From Opitutaceae bacterium (GTDB taxonomy: Bacteria > Verrucomicrobiota > Verrucomicrobiia > Opitutales > Opitutaceae), in NCBI GenBank assembly GCA_019455245.1, contig JACFMR010000014.1, positions 1 to 64,000 on the forward strand: a stretch of 64,000 nucleotides of DNA, in the 5' to 3' direction. Below are positions 1 to 11,253 of this stretch, in pieces; within the stretch, counting starts at the first letter, position 1, and each line of letters begins with the position of its first letter. The position numbers and the translations under genes are program-made. Below the pieces are notes generated by a model. That model saw only the letters and a program-made list of their open reading frames with translations, did no database searches and had not been told where the DNA came from.

Positions 1-954
1 GAGGAAAAACGGGCCGCCCACGAGCGCGGTGACGATGCCCAGTCGCAGATTGCCGGCCACGCGGCCGACGAGATCGCAGGCCAGCACGAAGGCCGCCCCG
101 CCCATGATGCTCAACGGCACCAGCCGCCGATGCTCAGGGCCGACCAGCAGACGCAGGCAATGCGGCACCACCAACCCCACGAAGCCCACCACCCCGGCCA
201 CCGCCGTGGCGGTCGCCGCCAGCACGGTCGCCAGCGCCAGCAGGCGGCGGCGCAGGCTGCGCACCGGCACGCCCAGGCTCTGCGCCTCGGTTTCACCCAA
301 ACTCAGCAGGTCCATCGGTCGGCCGAGTGGCCAGAGCAGCGCCGCCGCAATCACGATCGGCAATGCCGCCGCCACATGCAGCCAGCTGCGGTCTTCCAAA
401 CCGCCGAGCAGCCAGAAAAGCAATTGGGCATTGCGCTCCCACAGCGCGACGCCGTGCGACAACTGGTAGCTTGTCACCGCGCCGAGCAGCGCGTTCAGCG
501 CGATGCCGGCCAGCAACAGGCGTTCGCTGCTCGCGCCGCGCCGCGCCAACACCAGCACCGCCATCGTGGCCAACACCGCACCGACCACCGCGGCCAACGG
601 CAGCACCCACAGCGCGAACAACGTCCAGCCGAAGACAATCGCCGACACCGCGCCGGCCGCCGCCCCGGCGCTCACGCCCAGCAGGTCGGGACTCGCCAGG
701 CTGTTGCGAAAATAGGCCTGCATCACGAGCCCGGCGGAGGCGAGTGCCGCGCCGACCAGCATGCCGGTGATCAACCGCGGCAGGCGCAGCTGCCAGATCA
801 CGGTCGAGGCCAGTTCATCCTGCCCGCGCAATCCCGCCCAGAGCTGGGCCGCGCCCAGCTTGAGTTCGCCCGACGTCAGCGAGACAAACGACAGCGCCAG
901 CAACACCAGCACCAGCGCGGGCATGACCCACGACTGCAGCTTCCGGTTGGTCAC
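1..954 (-). CDS. btuC: FecCD-family ABC permease, probable vitamin B12 importer (3' end outside window)
   Basis: Read on the minus strand, this frame is open from a GTG at 954 to the window edge and gives 318 codons of a polytopic membrane protein. It has the FecCD-family order: hydrophobic N-terminus, LRLPRLITGMLVGAALA near residue 50, LASPDLLGVSAGAA near residue 80, and VGFVGLVVPHCLRLLVGPEHR in the C-terminal half. The visible part ends in GIVTALVGGPFFL, which lies close to the end of this family, so only a few dozen residues should be missing. The start overlaps the stop of the binding-protein gene by 4 bases (GTGA), which implies translational coupling. FecCD permeases also serve iron siderophores; B12 is inferred from the cobalamin riboswitch and the two genes upstream. 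The ATPase is probably just outside the window. Confidence 0.88.
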   Translation of the reverse strand, partial: MTNRKLQSWVMPALVLVLLALSFVSLTSGELKLGAAQLWAGLRGQDELASTVIWQLRLPRLITGMLVGAALASAGLVMQAYFRNSLASPDLLGVSAGAAAGAVSAIVFGWTLFALWVLPLAAVVGAVLATMAVLVLARRGASSERLLLAGIALNALLGAVTSYQLSHGVALWERNAQLLFWLLGGLEDRSWLHVAAALPIVIAAALLWPLGRPMDLLSLGETEAQSLGVPVRSLRRRLLALATVLAATATAVAGVVGFVGLVVPHCLRLLVGPEHRRLVPLSIMGGAAFVLACDLVGRVAGNLRLGIVTALVGGPFFL

Positions 955-1811
955 CACGCCACCTCCGGATGCAACTTGCGCGCCAGCAGCTCGTAGCCGT
1001 CGATGCGGTGATGCGTGACGCTCGCCATCAACGCGGAGGGCATGACAATCGCACGGTTCCGCTTCACCGCTTCGATGTATTTGTAGGGCAGCAAATCGCG
1101 CAGCGGCGCCAACGCCTCGTCCACCGTCATGTCGCCATCCAACACCAGCAGATCGATCGGCCAGGCCAGCATGCGCTCGGTCGGTTCGGGCACGATGCCG
1201 GTGAAACCGCCGACCGTGCTCGCCACGTTTTCCGCACCGGCATGATCGCAGAGATCCTGAAACGTCGTGCCGGCCCCGGAGAGCAGGCCGTAGGTTGAGG
1301 CGTTGATCACACGCACCGGCTTCACCCCGCGGAGCTTGACCGCCAACGCCGCCATGCGCACCCGCGACGCTGCGATTATGGCTTCCGCGCGGCTCTCGTG
1401 CCCCAGTGCCCGGCCCAGGGTGCGCAGGTTCGCATAAACATCCTCCATCGTCGCGTAGCGGTCGAACACGATCACCTGCACCCCGGACTTGCGCACCCGC
1501 TCAACCAGCTCCGCGCGGCTGTAATCGGTGAACAGCACCAAGGTCGGCCGGTAGCGCAGAATCGCCTCGCTGTCCCCGGTGGTGATGCGCGGATACGCCG
1601 CGGCCTCCGTGGCCGCAGCGCTGAACTGCGCATCGTGCGCGAGGTGGCTCAGCGCGGCGATCTGCTCCGGATCGGCCAGCGCGAGCAACATTTCATCCGT
1701 GCCCACGGTCTGGGAAACGACCCGCACCTCCTGCGCCGCTGCCGTCAACGGCAGCAGGCAGAGCGCGAACAGGAGGCGAAGGATCGGACGGAACATCGTT
1801 GCGGGCACCAT
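951..1811 (-). CDS. btuF: Periplasmic B12/siderophore-type binding protein (BtuF-like)
   Basis: The 286-residue protein begins with a cleavable signal peptide (LLFALCLLPLTAAAQ), followed by a TroA/BtuF-like binding fold. QTVGTDEMLLAL and the stretch around ALSHLAHD match the first lobe, and RPTLVLFTDYSRAELVERV is the typical 'P-DLV' strand and helix. VIVFDRYATMEDVYANLRTLGRALG is the region before the linking helix. ATG codons at 1811 and 1796 are both possible; neither has a convincing ribosome binding site. The gene sits between the TonB receptor and the permease in the riboswitch-controlled operon, which supports cobalamin as ligand. A haem or iron-siderophore ligand is the main alternative. 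Confidence 0.82.
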   Translation of the reverse strand: MVPATMFRPILRLLFALCLLPLTAAAQEVRVVSQTVGTDEMLLALADPEQIAALSHLAHDAQFSAAATEAAAYPRITTGDSEAILRYRPTLVLFTDYSRAELVERVRKSGVQVIVFDRYATMEDVYANLRTLGRALGHESRAEAIIAASRVRMAALAVKLRGVKPVRVINASTYGLLSGAGTTFQDLCDHAGAENVASTVGGFTGIVPEPTERMLAWPIDLLVLDGDMTVDEALAPLRDLLPYKYIEAVKRNRAIVMPSALMASVTHHRIDGYELLARKLHPEVAW

Positions 1812-1817
1812 GCCGAT

Positions 1818-3659
1818 TTAGAACCGCCACTCAAGGCCGCCGTATACCGCCACCGGCAGCGCCGGGTAGCCGGCGATTTCCTCGTAGGCCTCGTCGAAGG
1901 CGTTTTCCACCCGCAACTGCAGCACGGGTTTGCGGCCACCCAGCGCGTAGCTGGTGTAGAAACGCACCGTCTGGTAGCCGGAAAGGGTGACCGGCCCGCT
2001 GTCGAGCCGGTCTGACACCAGGTGCATGCCGGCGCCGAGCAGCCATGCCTGGGTCACCTGCACGTTGGCGTCGAAGTTGAATGTGTGCCGGGGCCGGCGG
2101 ATCAGGCGGTCACCCGTCGTTTTGTCCTCGGTGTCGAGGTAGGTGTAGGTCAACCGGGTGTTGAGCCGCTCATGCGGACGCGCCGCGAGGGCAAATTCCG
2201 CCCCCGAGGTCGAGGCCCGGTCGATATTCACGATCTGCCCGGTGTAGAACGTCCAGTCCACCACCTGCCATGAGAATTTGTCGCGGTAGCGGCTGTGAAA
2301 ATAGGTCAGGCTGACGCTGCCCTTGCCGCCGGCCAGCTCCTGGTCGATGCCAATGTCCCAACCGCGCGATTTCTCCGGCAGCAGCCCGGGGTTCGGCAAC
2401 TGCCCCCACGACGGCACGCCGAAATAATCCTCGGCGCTCGGCGCGGTGAACGCCGTGCCATACGAGGTGCGCAGCTTCGTGTCCGGCAACACGCGCCAGG
2501 CCGCCGCGGCGCGCCAGGTGTTGGCATGACCCACGGTGTCGTAATCGTCGCGCCGCACGCCCAGCGTGAAGGTGACCGGCTCCACCGGCCGCATGACGGC
2601 CGACAGATAACCCGCCAGGAGGGAATCGTCATAGTCAACGTCGCTGCCGGTGAACTTGCCGTCCTCGTAATTCACCCCGGCCACGAGTTCAACGCGCGCG
2701 GTGGCCGCCCAGGTGTTCTGCCAGTCGAGGATCTCACGGCGGTTCTCCGAGGGCGAGGTTCCCCAGCTCGATGCATAGGTGTAATCGCGATTGTGCCGGG
2801 CCACGGTCAACCGGCTGTGCCACTGCTCCGCCGGACGAAATTCGCCAAAGACCGTCACCAGATGGTTCTTGAAATTCACCAGACCCGGCGACGGGAAAGT
2901 CGTCGAACCCGGCTCCTCATAATCGCCCACCTGCCCGCGATAGGTGACGCCGATGCTGGCGCGGTCCGACACCGCGTAATCCCCGCGCGCCGTGTAGCTC
3001 CATTGATCGTAGGCATTGTTCGGCCGGTCGTTGTCCGTCTCGGTATAACCCGCCGATGCGGTGTAACCGAACGCGCCGCGCGCCCCGGTCACCGCCAGCG
3101 ATGCACCCAGCGTGTCAAACGAACCCGCCGTCGTACGCAGGCGCGCCTGCGACGCGCCCTGTCCGCGTGCGGTCTCGACCAAAATCACCCCGCCCATCGC
3201 CGAACTGCCGTAGAGCGTGCTTTGCGGACCGCGCAGCACCTCGATGCGCTCCACGCCGGTGAGATCGGCCCCGCCGAGATAGCTGGAATAGAGGGCGGAA
3301 CGGTCGTTCATGCGCACGCCATCGACAAAAAACGTGGTCTGGTGCGATTCCGCGCCGCGCAAGAACAGCGAGCTGACCGCTCCGGTCGCGCCGGAGGTCA
3401 CGATGTTCACCCCGGCTTGCTCCGCCAGGGCGGCCCGCAGGTCGAAAACCTGCGCCGTGTCCAGGTCGGCCAACGGCAGCACGGTCACCGCCACGGGCGT
3501 ATGTTTGGGATCCTGCGGACTGCGGGTCGCCGAGATGACGACCTCGTCGAGGACGGACAATTCGGCCGCGTCTTCCGCGGAAGTTGAGAGGGGCGCGGCC
3601 GCGAGGACGCACGCCATGAGGAAGCATCCCGCCGGCGGGATGCACGTTTGGTTTTTCAT
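1818..3659 (-). CDS. btuB: TonB-dependent outer-membrane receptor, probable cobalamin receptor
   Basis: The 613-residue protein, from the ATG at 3659, carries a signal peptide (MACVLAAAPLSTSAE) and a TonB box-like stretch (LDEVVISATR). The plug domain shows FLRGAESHQTTFFVDGVRMND and VERIEVLRGPQSTLYGSSAMGGVI. A 22-strand barrel domain follows, ending in aromatic residues (YGGLEWRF), as expected for an outer-membrane barrel. The open frame extends upstream to 3731, but that would place 24 residues before a normal signal peptide, so 3659 is preferred. The cobalamin riboswitch at 3795-4003 on the same strand makes this the B12 receptor. Its stop is 6 bases before the binding-protein start. Confidence 0.9.
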   Translation of the reverse strand: MKNQTCIPPAGCFLMACVLAAAPLSTSAEDAAELSVLDEVVISATRSPQDPKHTPVAVTVLPLADLDTAQVFDLRAALAEQAGVNIVTSGATGAVSSLFLRGAESHQTTFFVDGVRMNDRSALYSSYLGGADLTGVERIEVLRGPQSTLYGSSAMGGVILVETARGQGASQARLRTTAGSFDTLGASLAVTGARGAFGYTASAGYTETDNDRPNNAYDQWSYTARGDYAVSDRASIGVTYRGQVGDYEEPGSTTFPSPGLVNFKNHLVTVFGEFRPAEQWHSRLTVARHNRDYTYASSWGTSPSENRREILDWQNTWAATARVELVAGVNYEDGKFTGSDVDYDDSLLAGYLSAVMRPVEPVTFTLGVRRDDYDTVGHANTWRAAAAWRVLPDTKLRTSYGTAFTAPSAEDYFGVPSWGQLPNPGLLPEKSRGWDIGIDQELAGGKGSVSLTYFHSRYRDKFSWQVVDWTFYTGQIVNIDRASTSGAEFALAARPHERLNTRLTYTYLDTEDKTTGDRLIRRPRHTFNFDANVQVTQAWLLGAGMHLVSDRLDSGPVTLSGYQTVRFYTSYALGGRKPVLQLRVENAFDEAYEEIAGYPALPVAVYGGLEWRF

Positions 3660-3756
3660 TTTCTTCGGGTCGAGGCAAGAGGGCGCCGACCCCCGATCCG
3701 GCTGGGCCGGAAAGGGCAGGACCACTCTCACGCTTCATTTTTGCGATGAAGTTTTC

Positions 3757-3790
3757 GCGGTTCAGGGTGCGCAAATTTCGCCCTGACCGC
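3757..3790 (-). promoter_or_regulatory. Hairpin between riboswitch and btuB, possible expression platform
   Basis: Arms GCGGTCAGGG and CCCTGAACCGC pair with one bulged base around a loop of about 13 bases. A second small hairpin (CTTCAT...ATGAAG) follows at 3732-3750. They lie between the riboswitch core and the start codon of the receptor gene. No clear U-run follows, so regulation at the ribosome binding site or by a weak terminator are both possible. The regulatory role is inferred from position only. Confidence 0.4.
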
Positions 3791-3794
3791 GTGA

Positions 3795-4003
3795 GCATTT
3801 CGGAACTGGATATTCGGACTCCGCCTGTGCGCTCCACCACCCCGCAGGATTGGGAGCACCGCATCAACCGCCTTCACCGGCGTGACCGCCGACTGGCTTT
3901 TTCCCGGTTGAACCGGGACGGTGACTTGGAATTACAGACGTTACCGCAGCGCAACTGTGGCCGATTTTCACGGCCTTCCCCAGTGCCCGGAACGTTGTCT
4001 GCG
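3795..4003 (-). promoter_or_regulatory. Cobalamin riboswitch
   Basis: On the minus strand the RNA shows the conserved cobalamin-riboswitch blocks in order. GGGAAGGCCGUGAAAAUC is at 3963-3980. It is followed directly by GGCCACAGUUGCGC and then CUGCGGUAACGU. A GGAGUCCGAAUAUCC block at 3808-3822 matches the 3' conserved 'AGUCCGAAUACC' element. The roughly 200-nucleotide span fits the family. It lies 136 bases upstream of the TonB receptor start and in the same direction, so the expected effect is repression of uptake when cobalamin is abundant. The exact P1 ends were not determined. Confidence 0.85.
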
Positions 4004-4241
4004 AAAGAACTGCTCCGGTCATGCTGCGACGACCAACGGCTCAGGCAATGCCCAAGTCTGCGCAAATCTTGTGAAAGTAGATTCGTTTGCCGCGCTCATG
4101 CCGCCGGCTAATGCCCGGCGCAAAATCCGCGGCACATTCGCTTTTATTTTTTTATCATCAACATATCAGTATTCCTAGATATGTTTCTTGCAACACGCCC
4201 CATCGTCCGCTGTAATCCACCCGATCCCTTTCGTAACCGAC
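4004..4241. other. Intergenic region between B12 uptake operon and metH
   Basis: About 240 bases hold the start of the minus-strand riboswitch transcript and, on the plus strand, the leader of methionine synthase. The stretch 4139-4185 is notably A/T-rich in otherwise GC-rich DNA and probably contains promoter elements. A GC-rich imperfect inverted repeat (GCCGCCGGC / GCCCGGCGC) lies near 4098-4120. No coding region or separate RNA could be recognised. The two promoters are presumably divergent within this interval. Confidence 0.4.
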
Positions 4242-5311
4242 ATGTCTGATTCCAACGCACCCGCCTCCTCCGCCTCCGCCCTCCAGCGTCTCTTCGAGCA
4301 GCGCATCGCCATCCTCGACGGCGCGATGGGCACCATGATCCAGAACCGCAAATTGACCGAGGCGGACTTTCGCGGCGAACGGTTGCAGCAGCACCCGCAG
4401 GATCTGCAGGGCAACAACGATCTGCTCTGTCTCACCCGCCCCGATGTCATCGAGGACATTCATTTCACCTACTTCGAGGCGGGCGCGGATCTTGTCACCA
4501 CCAACACCTTCAGCAGCACCACCATTGCCCAGGCCGACTACGGACTTGAATCGCTCGTGCCCGAAATCAATCGCGCCGCCGCCGAAATTGCCCGGCGCGC
4601 CGCGCAACGCGCCGAGGCCGCCACGCCCGGCCGCCGCTGCTTCGTGGTGGGCGGGCTCGGCCCGACCAACCGCACCGCGTCGATGTCGCCCGACGTCAAC
4701 CGGCCCGATTTCCGTGCCGTCACCTTCGACCAGCTGGTCGCCGCCTACCGTGAGCAGGCCGCCGCGCTGGTAGCGGGTGGAGTCGACGCGCTGATGGTCG
4801 AGACCATCTTCGACACCCTCAACGCCAAGGCCGCACTCTTCGCCTTGGAGGACCTCTTCGACGAAATCGGCCGGCGCCTGCCGGTCATGATTTCGGTGAC
4901 GATCACCGACGCCTCCGGCCGCACGCTCTCCGGCCAGACCATCGGCGCCTTTTACAACAGCATCCGGCACGCCCGGCCGTTTTCCGTCGGCGTCAACTGC
5001 GCGCTCGGCGGCAAACAGATGCGGCCCTACATCGAGGAACTCTCCGAAATCGCCGAGTGCTTCGTCACCTGCCACCCCAACGCCGGCCTGCCCAACGCCT
5101 TTGGCGGTTACGATGAGACCCCGGCCGACATGGCCGGCGTGCTCGGCGAGTTTGCCCGCGCCGGTTTCGTCAATCTCGTCGGCGGCTGCTGCGGCTCCAC
5201 GCCCGATCACATCCGCGCCATCGCCGCCGCCGTGCGCGATCTGCCGCCCCGCCAACCGCAGCCCCGCTCCACCACCCTTCGCCTCAGCGGCCTGGAACCC
5301 TTGGTAATCGC

Positions 5312-5315
<4 letters not shown>
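4242..5315 (+). CDS. metH: Methionine synthase, homocysteine-binding module (N-terminal half of MetH as separate gene)
   Basis: The 357-residue protein is the homocysteine S-methyltransferase barrel that normally forms the first third of B12-dependent methionine synthase. The start region has [11 protein letters not shown], and [14 protein letters not shown] and [15 protein letters not shown] follow. The zinc-binding cysteines are present in GVNCALGG and [10 protein letters not shown]. The ATG at 4242 is preferred over 4188 because family homology begins only a few residues later. The next gene starts inside the stop codon (ATGA), so the two halves are probably made in equal amounts and assemble into one enzyme. 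It transfers the methyl group from cobalamin to homocysteine in the cytoplasm. A stand-alone betaine- or S-methylmethionine-dependent enzyme is unlikely given the neighbour. Confidence 0.93.
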
Positions 5316-8068
<2,753 letters not shown>

Positions 8069-8197
8069 ATCGGGGAAGCCCTTGCTTGTTGTTGCAACAT
8101 GCAAATACTTTTAGTCCCGTGTCTCACCAAAGCGCATTGAGTTCCGCCCAAATGTCGGCGACGGGGCACCGATGACTTTGGACAATAATGGACGCGA
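8069..8197. other. Short intergenic stretch after metH
   Basis: The 129 bases between the metH stop and the DUF2971 remnant contain no recognisable hairpin-plus-T-run terminator, promoter or RNA. The local base composition is less GC-rich than metH. This fits a region disturbed by the rearrangement seen at 8305. Confidence 0.3.
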
Positions 8198-8206
8198 ATG
8201 ACGAAC

Positions 8207-8305
8207 ATGAGCGACTTCCCCGGCTATTCTCTACCAACGTTCAGCCCTGAAGCACGATCTGACACGCTATTCCACTACACGACAGCTAGCGGGCTGATTG
8301 GGATA
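8207..8305 (+). pseudogene. 5' remnant of a DUF2971-family gene
   Basis: From the ATG at 8207 (8198 is an alternative) the first 33 codons read like the beginning of a DUF2971 protein: TLFHYTTASGLIGI matches the family's opening 'L-HYT---GL-GI' block. The similarity stops abruptly at about 8305. The frame then runs on as low-complexity Ser/Ala-rich sequence that is simply the antisense of the neighbouring minus-strand gene, ending at 8404. DUF2971 proteins are normally several hundred residues long, so this is only a 5' fragment. It marks one side of a deletion or recombination junction. The family assignment rests on one short motif and is therefore moderately certain. Confidence 0.55.
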
Positions 8306-9063
8306 ACCGCCATCCGGGCAAAGAAACCTGCCTCTTCTTCCTTCAGTGCATCCGCCACCAACTTGTCGAGCACCCGGTCGAACGCTTTCCGGGGCGGCAG
8401 GTAGAACACCCAGTCGTAGGGCTTGAACAGGTCGCCCGCCAGATCCGGCGTCCGCAGAGCGCGCAACCGGCCCTCAACCCTGACATCGTCGAACCCCTCG
8501 GCCCAGGCCAACTGATAGAGCTGCGCGCCCAAGCCCTCGAGTGCCAGCGGCAGCGCGGTCATGATCTGTTCAAACTCAAGGTCGTCGTCGGGCGAATCCG
8601 CGGTTCCGTCCTCCGTGATGGTCGCCTCCCAGCGATCGAGGGCGGCGACGAGTTCCGGCGCGCGGGCCGCCACCGCCGTATCGAGTTGCCCGGCCTCCGC
8701 CATCGCCAGGAATCGTCTGAAAACATGGATGGGGTGCGGTTCACCCTTCTGACCGATGATCACGAGTCCCCGCCCCGTTTCGGGTGTCACGGCCTCGCAA
8801 ACCACCGCCACCACCTCCTCGGCAAAGCCCACCGCGTAACGCCGGTCGCCGCCCGAACGGGCATGAACCGAGATCGACAGTTGCCGTCCGTTCACGACGA
8901 ACGGCGCCAATTTGACGAGAGACCCGAAATCTTCCTTGCCGGACGCGGCTCCCGCCGCCACTGCGTCCGGCAAGAACAGGAGGACCGCCGTCAGCAGAAT
9001 CGTGGTCCGGCGAAACCATCCGCGTTGAAGTAAAGGAGTCTGGGGCAAGAATGGGATTCGCAT
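8275..9063 (-). pseudogene. Secreted protein of unknown family, 3' end replaced at a junction
   Basis: The frame from the ATG at 9063 gives 262 residues with a signal peptide (TTILLTAVLLFLPDAVAAG). An uncharacterised globular domain follows, with LAPFVVNGRQLSISVHARSGG near the N-terminus, an acidic DDDLEFEQIMTALP segment and FKPYDWVFYLPPRKAFDRVL. I do not recognise a characterised family. The last ten residues (IPISPLAVV and neighbours) are encoded by the antisense of the DUF2971 remnant, so the authentic C-terminus is missing from about 8306 onward. The product may still be made but is probably truncated. An upstream start at 9099 is possible but would place extra residues before the signal peptide. 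Confidence 0.5.
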
Positions 9064-9216
9064 CGGGTGCCATCTCAACACACGGCATTCCCTCCGCAAG
9101 TTGCAGGAAAGTCAGCAACCCGTAAGATCTGTGCAGCCAAGACCATGATGGGGTTTTTGGTCTGATGGACGGAATTGCTCATTGCGCCCCTCGCGTCAGT
9201 TCTTGCGTGCGAACTG

Positions 9217-9789
9217 CTAGACCATCAGCCGGCAACGAAAACCCCGGCCGCTGTAGTAGGAGTCCGCGCCGTTGTGGTAGATGAACACCCGGCCAAAACG
9301 GCGGTCGCCGAAAATCGCCCCGCCCAGGTTGCGGATCTCCGGCGGCGTCAGCAACCAGCTCGACGTCTTGGTGTCGAATTCGCCCAGTTGCTGCAGCTCG
9401 CCATATTGCGCCTCGTTCAGCAACTCCGCACCCATGGCCGCCGCCAACTCCGTGGCGCAACCCTTGGGCGGAAACTTTTTGCGCCCGTCCAACGCCTCCC
9501 GGTCGTAGCACAGGCTCTGGCGGCCGACCGGACTCTGCGGCGAACAATCGACAAAGAAGATTTCGCCCGTCTTCCGATCGTGGCCGACGACATCCGGTTC
9601 GCCGCCGGTGCGCTCCAGCTCGGACAAGGCCCACAATTTCTCGGGCTTGGCCTGCAGCCGGACCGCCACCTTGGTCCAGGTGATCCCTGGGTGGCGGTGA
9701 GCGCTCTGCGCAAAACGTGCCTCCAGGGTGGCCAGCAGAATTTCAACCTCACCGTCCGACAGATGCTTTCCTTTCTTGGCGCTGCTCAT
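9217..9789 (-). CDS. DUF4256 family protein
   Basis: The 190-residue soluble protein matches the DUF4256 family along its length: RFAQSAHRHPGITWTKV, KLWALSELERTGGEPDVVG, CYDREALDGRKKFPP and FGDRRFGRVFIYHNGADSYY. The family's function is unknown. No signal peptide or membrane segment is visible. It is transcribed away from the ArsR gene, with 161 bases between the two starts. The ATG at 9789 is the natural start because the family begins within a few residues of it. Confidence 0.88.
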   Translation of the reverse strand: MSSAKKGKHLSDGEVEILLATLEARFAQSAHRHPGITWTKVAVRLQAKPEKLWALSELERTGGEPDVVGHDRKTGEIFFVDCSPQSPVGRQSLCYDREALDGRKKFPPKGCATELAAAMGAELLNEAQYGELQQLGEFDTKTSSWLLTPPEIRNLGGAIFGDRRFGRVFIYHNGADSYYSGRGFRCRLMV

Positions 9790-9917
9790 GGTTTTACCTT
9801 CGGGAATATCCGCCTTTTGACGAGTCGGAACTCCCCGCAGGGGCCGATCATCACCATCCTTGATCGTCCGCCCGGACTCGCAGGTCGGGGAAATATCCGG
9901 CCTGTCGTTTAGATCTT

Positions 9918-9929
9918 GCTTAATTAAGC
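9918..9929. promoter_or_regulatory. Perfect AT-rich palindrome upstream of arsR-type gene, possible operator
   Basis: GCTTAATTAAGC is a perfect 12-base palindrome ending 21 bases before the start codon of the ArsR-type regulator, next to TATTACTTAATC. ArsR repressors bind short inverted repeats and usually regulate themselves, so this is a plausible autoregulatory site. The assignment is inference from position and symmetry. Confidence 0.35.
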
Positions 9930-9950
9930 TATTACTTAATCTTTTCGCTC

Positions 9951-10280
9951 ATGCAAAGTCTGAGCGCCCTCGCCGACCCGACCCGACGTCGCATCGTTGA
10001 ACTGTTGGCCGCAGGTGACCGCACCTCGGGCGAACTGGCGGAAAAATTCGACATGAGCGCCCCCGCCATCTCCCAGCATCTCAATGTGCTGCGCGCCGCC
10101 GGCCTCGTCACCACGCGGGTCGCCGGCCAATCGCGCATCCAATCGCTCAACCCCGCCGGCCTGAATGAACTCGACGCCTGGCTGCGCCGCACCCGGGAAT
10201 TCTGGAGCCACCGGCTTGATGCCCTGGAACGTGAACTGCGGGCCGACGAAGTCAGAAAGCCCAGGAAAAAATCTTCATGA
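9951..10280 (+). CDS. ArsR-family transcriptional regulator
   Basis: The 109-residue protein is a winged helix-turn-helix of ArsR type. SALADPTRRRIVELLAAGDRTSGELA is the opening helix pair (ALADPTRRRIVELL), and MSAPAISQHLNVLRAAGLV is the recognition helix region. No metal-binding cysteine motif is seen. This fits the non-metal subgroup that is typically paired with AHSA1/SRPBCC genes. The following SRPBCC gene starts inside its stop codon (ATGA), so the pair is co-translated. It probably represses its own operon. Confidence 0.92.
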   Translation: MQSLSALADPTRRRIVELLAAGDRTSGELAEKFDMSAPAISQHLNVLRAAGLVTTRVAGQSRIQSLNPAGLNELDAWLRRTREFWSHRLDALERELRADEVRKPRKKSS

Positions 10281-10819
10281 AACCCAACGACCAACCCGCC
10301 CAATTCACCGCCCCCGGTGAAGTCCGTCTCATCCGTCTGCTCCCCGGCCCCATCGAACGCGTGTGGGATTTTCTGACCGACCCCGCCAAGCGTGCCCGCT
10401 GGCTGGCCGGTGGCCTCCTCGAACCACGTGCCGGCGGCAAGATCGTGTTCAACATGCACCACAAGAACCTCGTGCCCGACGAGACTCCGCCGGACGAATA
10501 CAAGCACGTGCACGATCCCGGCGTGACCTTTGACGGGGTGGTCCTGCGCTGCGAACCGCCGCACCTGCTCGTGCACACCTTTGGCGGATCGGACTCCGAG
10601 GTCACTTTCGAGCTCACACCGCAGGGCGATCAGGTGCAATTGGTGCTCACCCACCGGGCCAAAGGCGAAGACCTGCCCGACCTGCACAATTTCGCCTCCG
10701 GCTGGCATATTCATGTCGGCTTTCTTATCGCGCTGCTCGAAGGCGGACCACGGCCGCCCTTCTGGCCCTGGCACCGCCAACTCAAGGCCGATTACGCCAA
10801 ACGCCTGGCCCAATCCTGA
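10277..10819 (+). CDS. SRPBCC / AHSA1-like ligand-binding protein
   Basis: The 180-residue protein begins the domain with VRLIRLLPGPIERVWDFLTDPAKRARWLAGG (core RLLPGPIERVWDFLTD). It continues to GWHIHVGFLIALLEGGPRPPF, the C-terminal helix of SRPBCC-fold proteins with the 'GW---L--L' pattern. Such proteins bind hydrophobic ligands in a helix-grip cavity; no substrate can be read from sequence. The 4-base overlap with the ArsR gene places them in one functional unit. This ArsR-SRPBCC pairing is common in bacteria. Confidence 0.88.
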   Translation: MKPNDQPAQFTAPGEVRLIRLLPGPIERVWDFLTDPAKRARWLAGGLLEPRAGGKIVFNMHHKNLVPDETPPDEYKHVHDPGVTFDGVVLRCEPPHLLVHTFGGSDSEVTFELTPQGDQVQLVLTHRAKGEDLPDLHNFASGWHIHVGFLIALLEGGPRPPFWPWHRQLKADYAKRLAQS

Positions 10820-10887
10820 CTGGTTCTGCCGTCGACCCGTTGTTACACTCCTCTCCCGCTCAAACCTCACCCCAACCCCCAATCCCC

Positions 10888-11253
10888 ATGCCCCGCTACA
10901 TCGACGGATTCGTCATTCCCATCAATAAGCGCAAACTCACCGCCTACCGCAAACTCGCCACCAAGGCCGGCCGGATCTGGAAAGAATACGGCGCCCTCGC
11001 CTACGTCGAATGTGTCGGCGATGACCTGAACATCCCGGACATGACCACCACCTTTCCCAAACTCGCCCAGATCAAATCCGACGAGACGGTGCTCTTCTCC
11101 TACATCGTTTACAAATCACGCCGACACCGCGATGCCGTGAACAAAAAGGTCATGGCCGATTCGCGACTCCTCGACATGTGCAATCCCAAGAACTCGCCCT
11201 TCGATTTCAAACGCATGGCCTACGGCGGCTTTCAGGTGCTGGTGGATCTGTAA
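10888..11253 (+). CDS. DUF1428 family protein
   Basis: The protein of 121 residues begins MPRYIDGFVIPINKRKLTAY and has KEYGALAYVECVGDD and the C-terminal FDFKRMAYGGFQVLVDL block. All of these match DUF1428, a dimeric alpha-beta barrel family. ATG 10888 is chosen because the family starts at this MxRYxDGF motif; the frame is open further upstream without homology. It follows the SRPBCC gene by 68 bases and probably belongs to the same transcript. Its last 22 bases overlap the convergent GH43 gene. Function is unknown. Confidence 0.9.
   Translation: MPRYIDGFVIPINKRKLTAYRKLATKAGRIWKEYGALAYVECVGDDLNIPDMTTTFPKLAQIKSDETVLFSYIVYKSRRHRDAVNKKVMADSRLLDMCNPKNSPFDFKRMAYGGFQVLVDL

Noticed and set aside
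1398..2015. Long plus-strand reading frame across the B12 uptake genes
   Set aside because: It is antisense of real genes, with Arg/His/Gln-rich sequence and no family motif; typical shadow frame in GC-rich DNA.
3900..4045. Cobalamin-riboswitch-like blocks on the plus strand leading to metH
   Set aside because: GGTGA and GCGCAACTGT are present, but they are the complement of conserved parts of the minus-strand riboswitch; the minus orientation matches the GGGAA, AAAATC and AGTCCGAATA blocks much better.
9951..11253. Metal-resistance operon behind the ArsR gene
   Set aside because: The regulator lacks the cysteine metal site and the neighbours are SRPBCC and DUF1428 proteins, not efflux or reductase genes.
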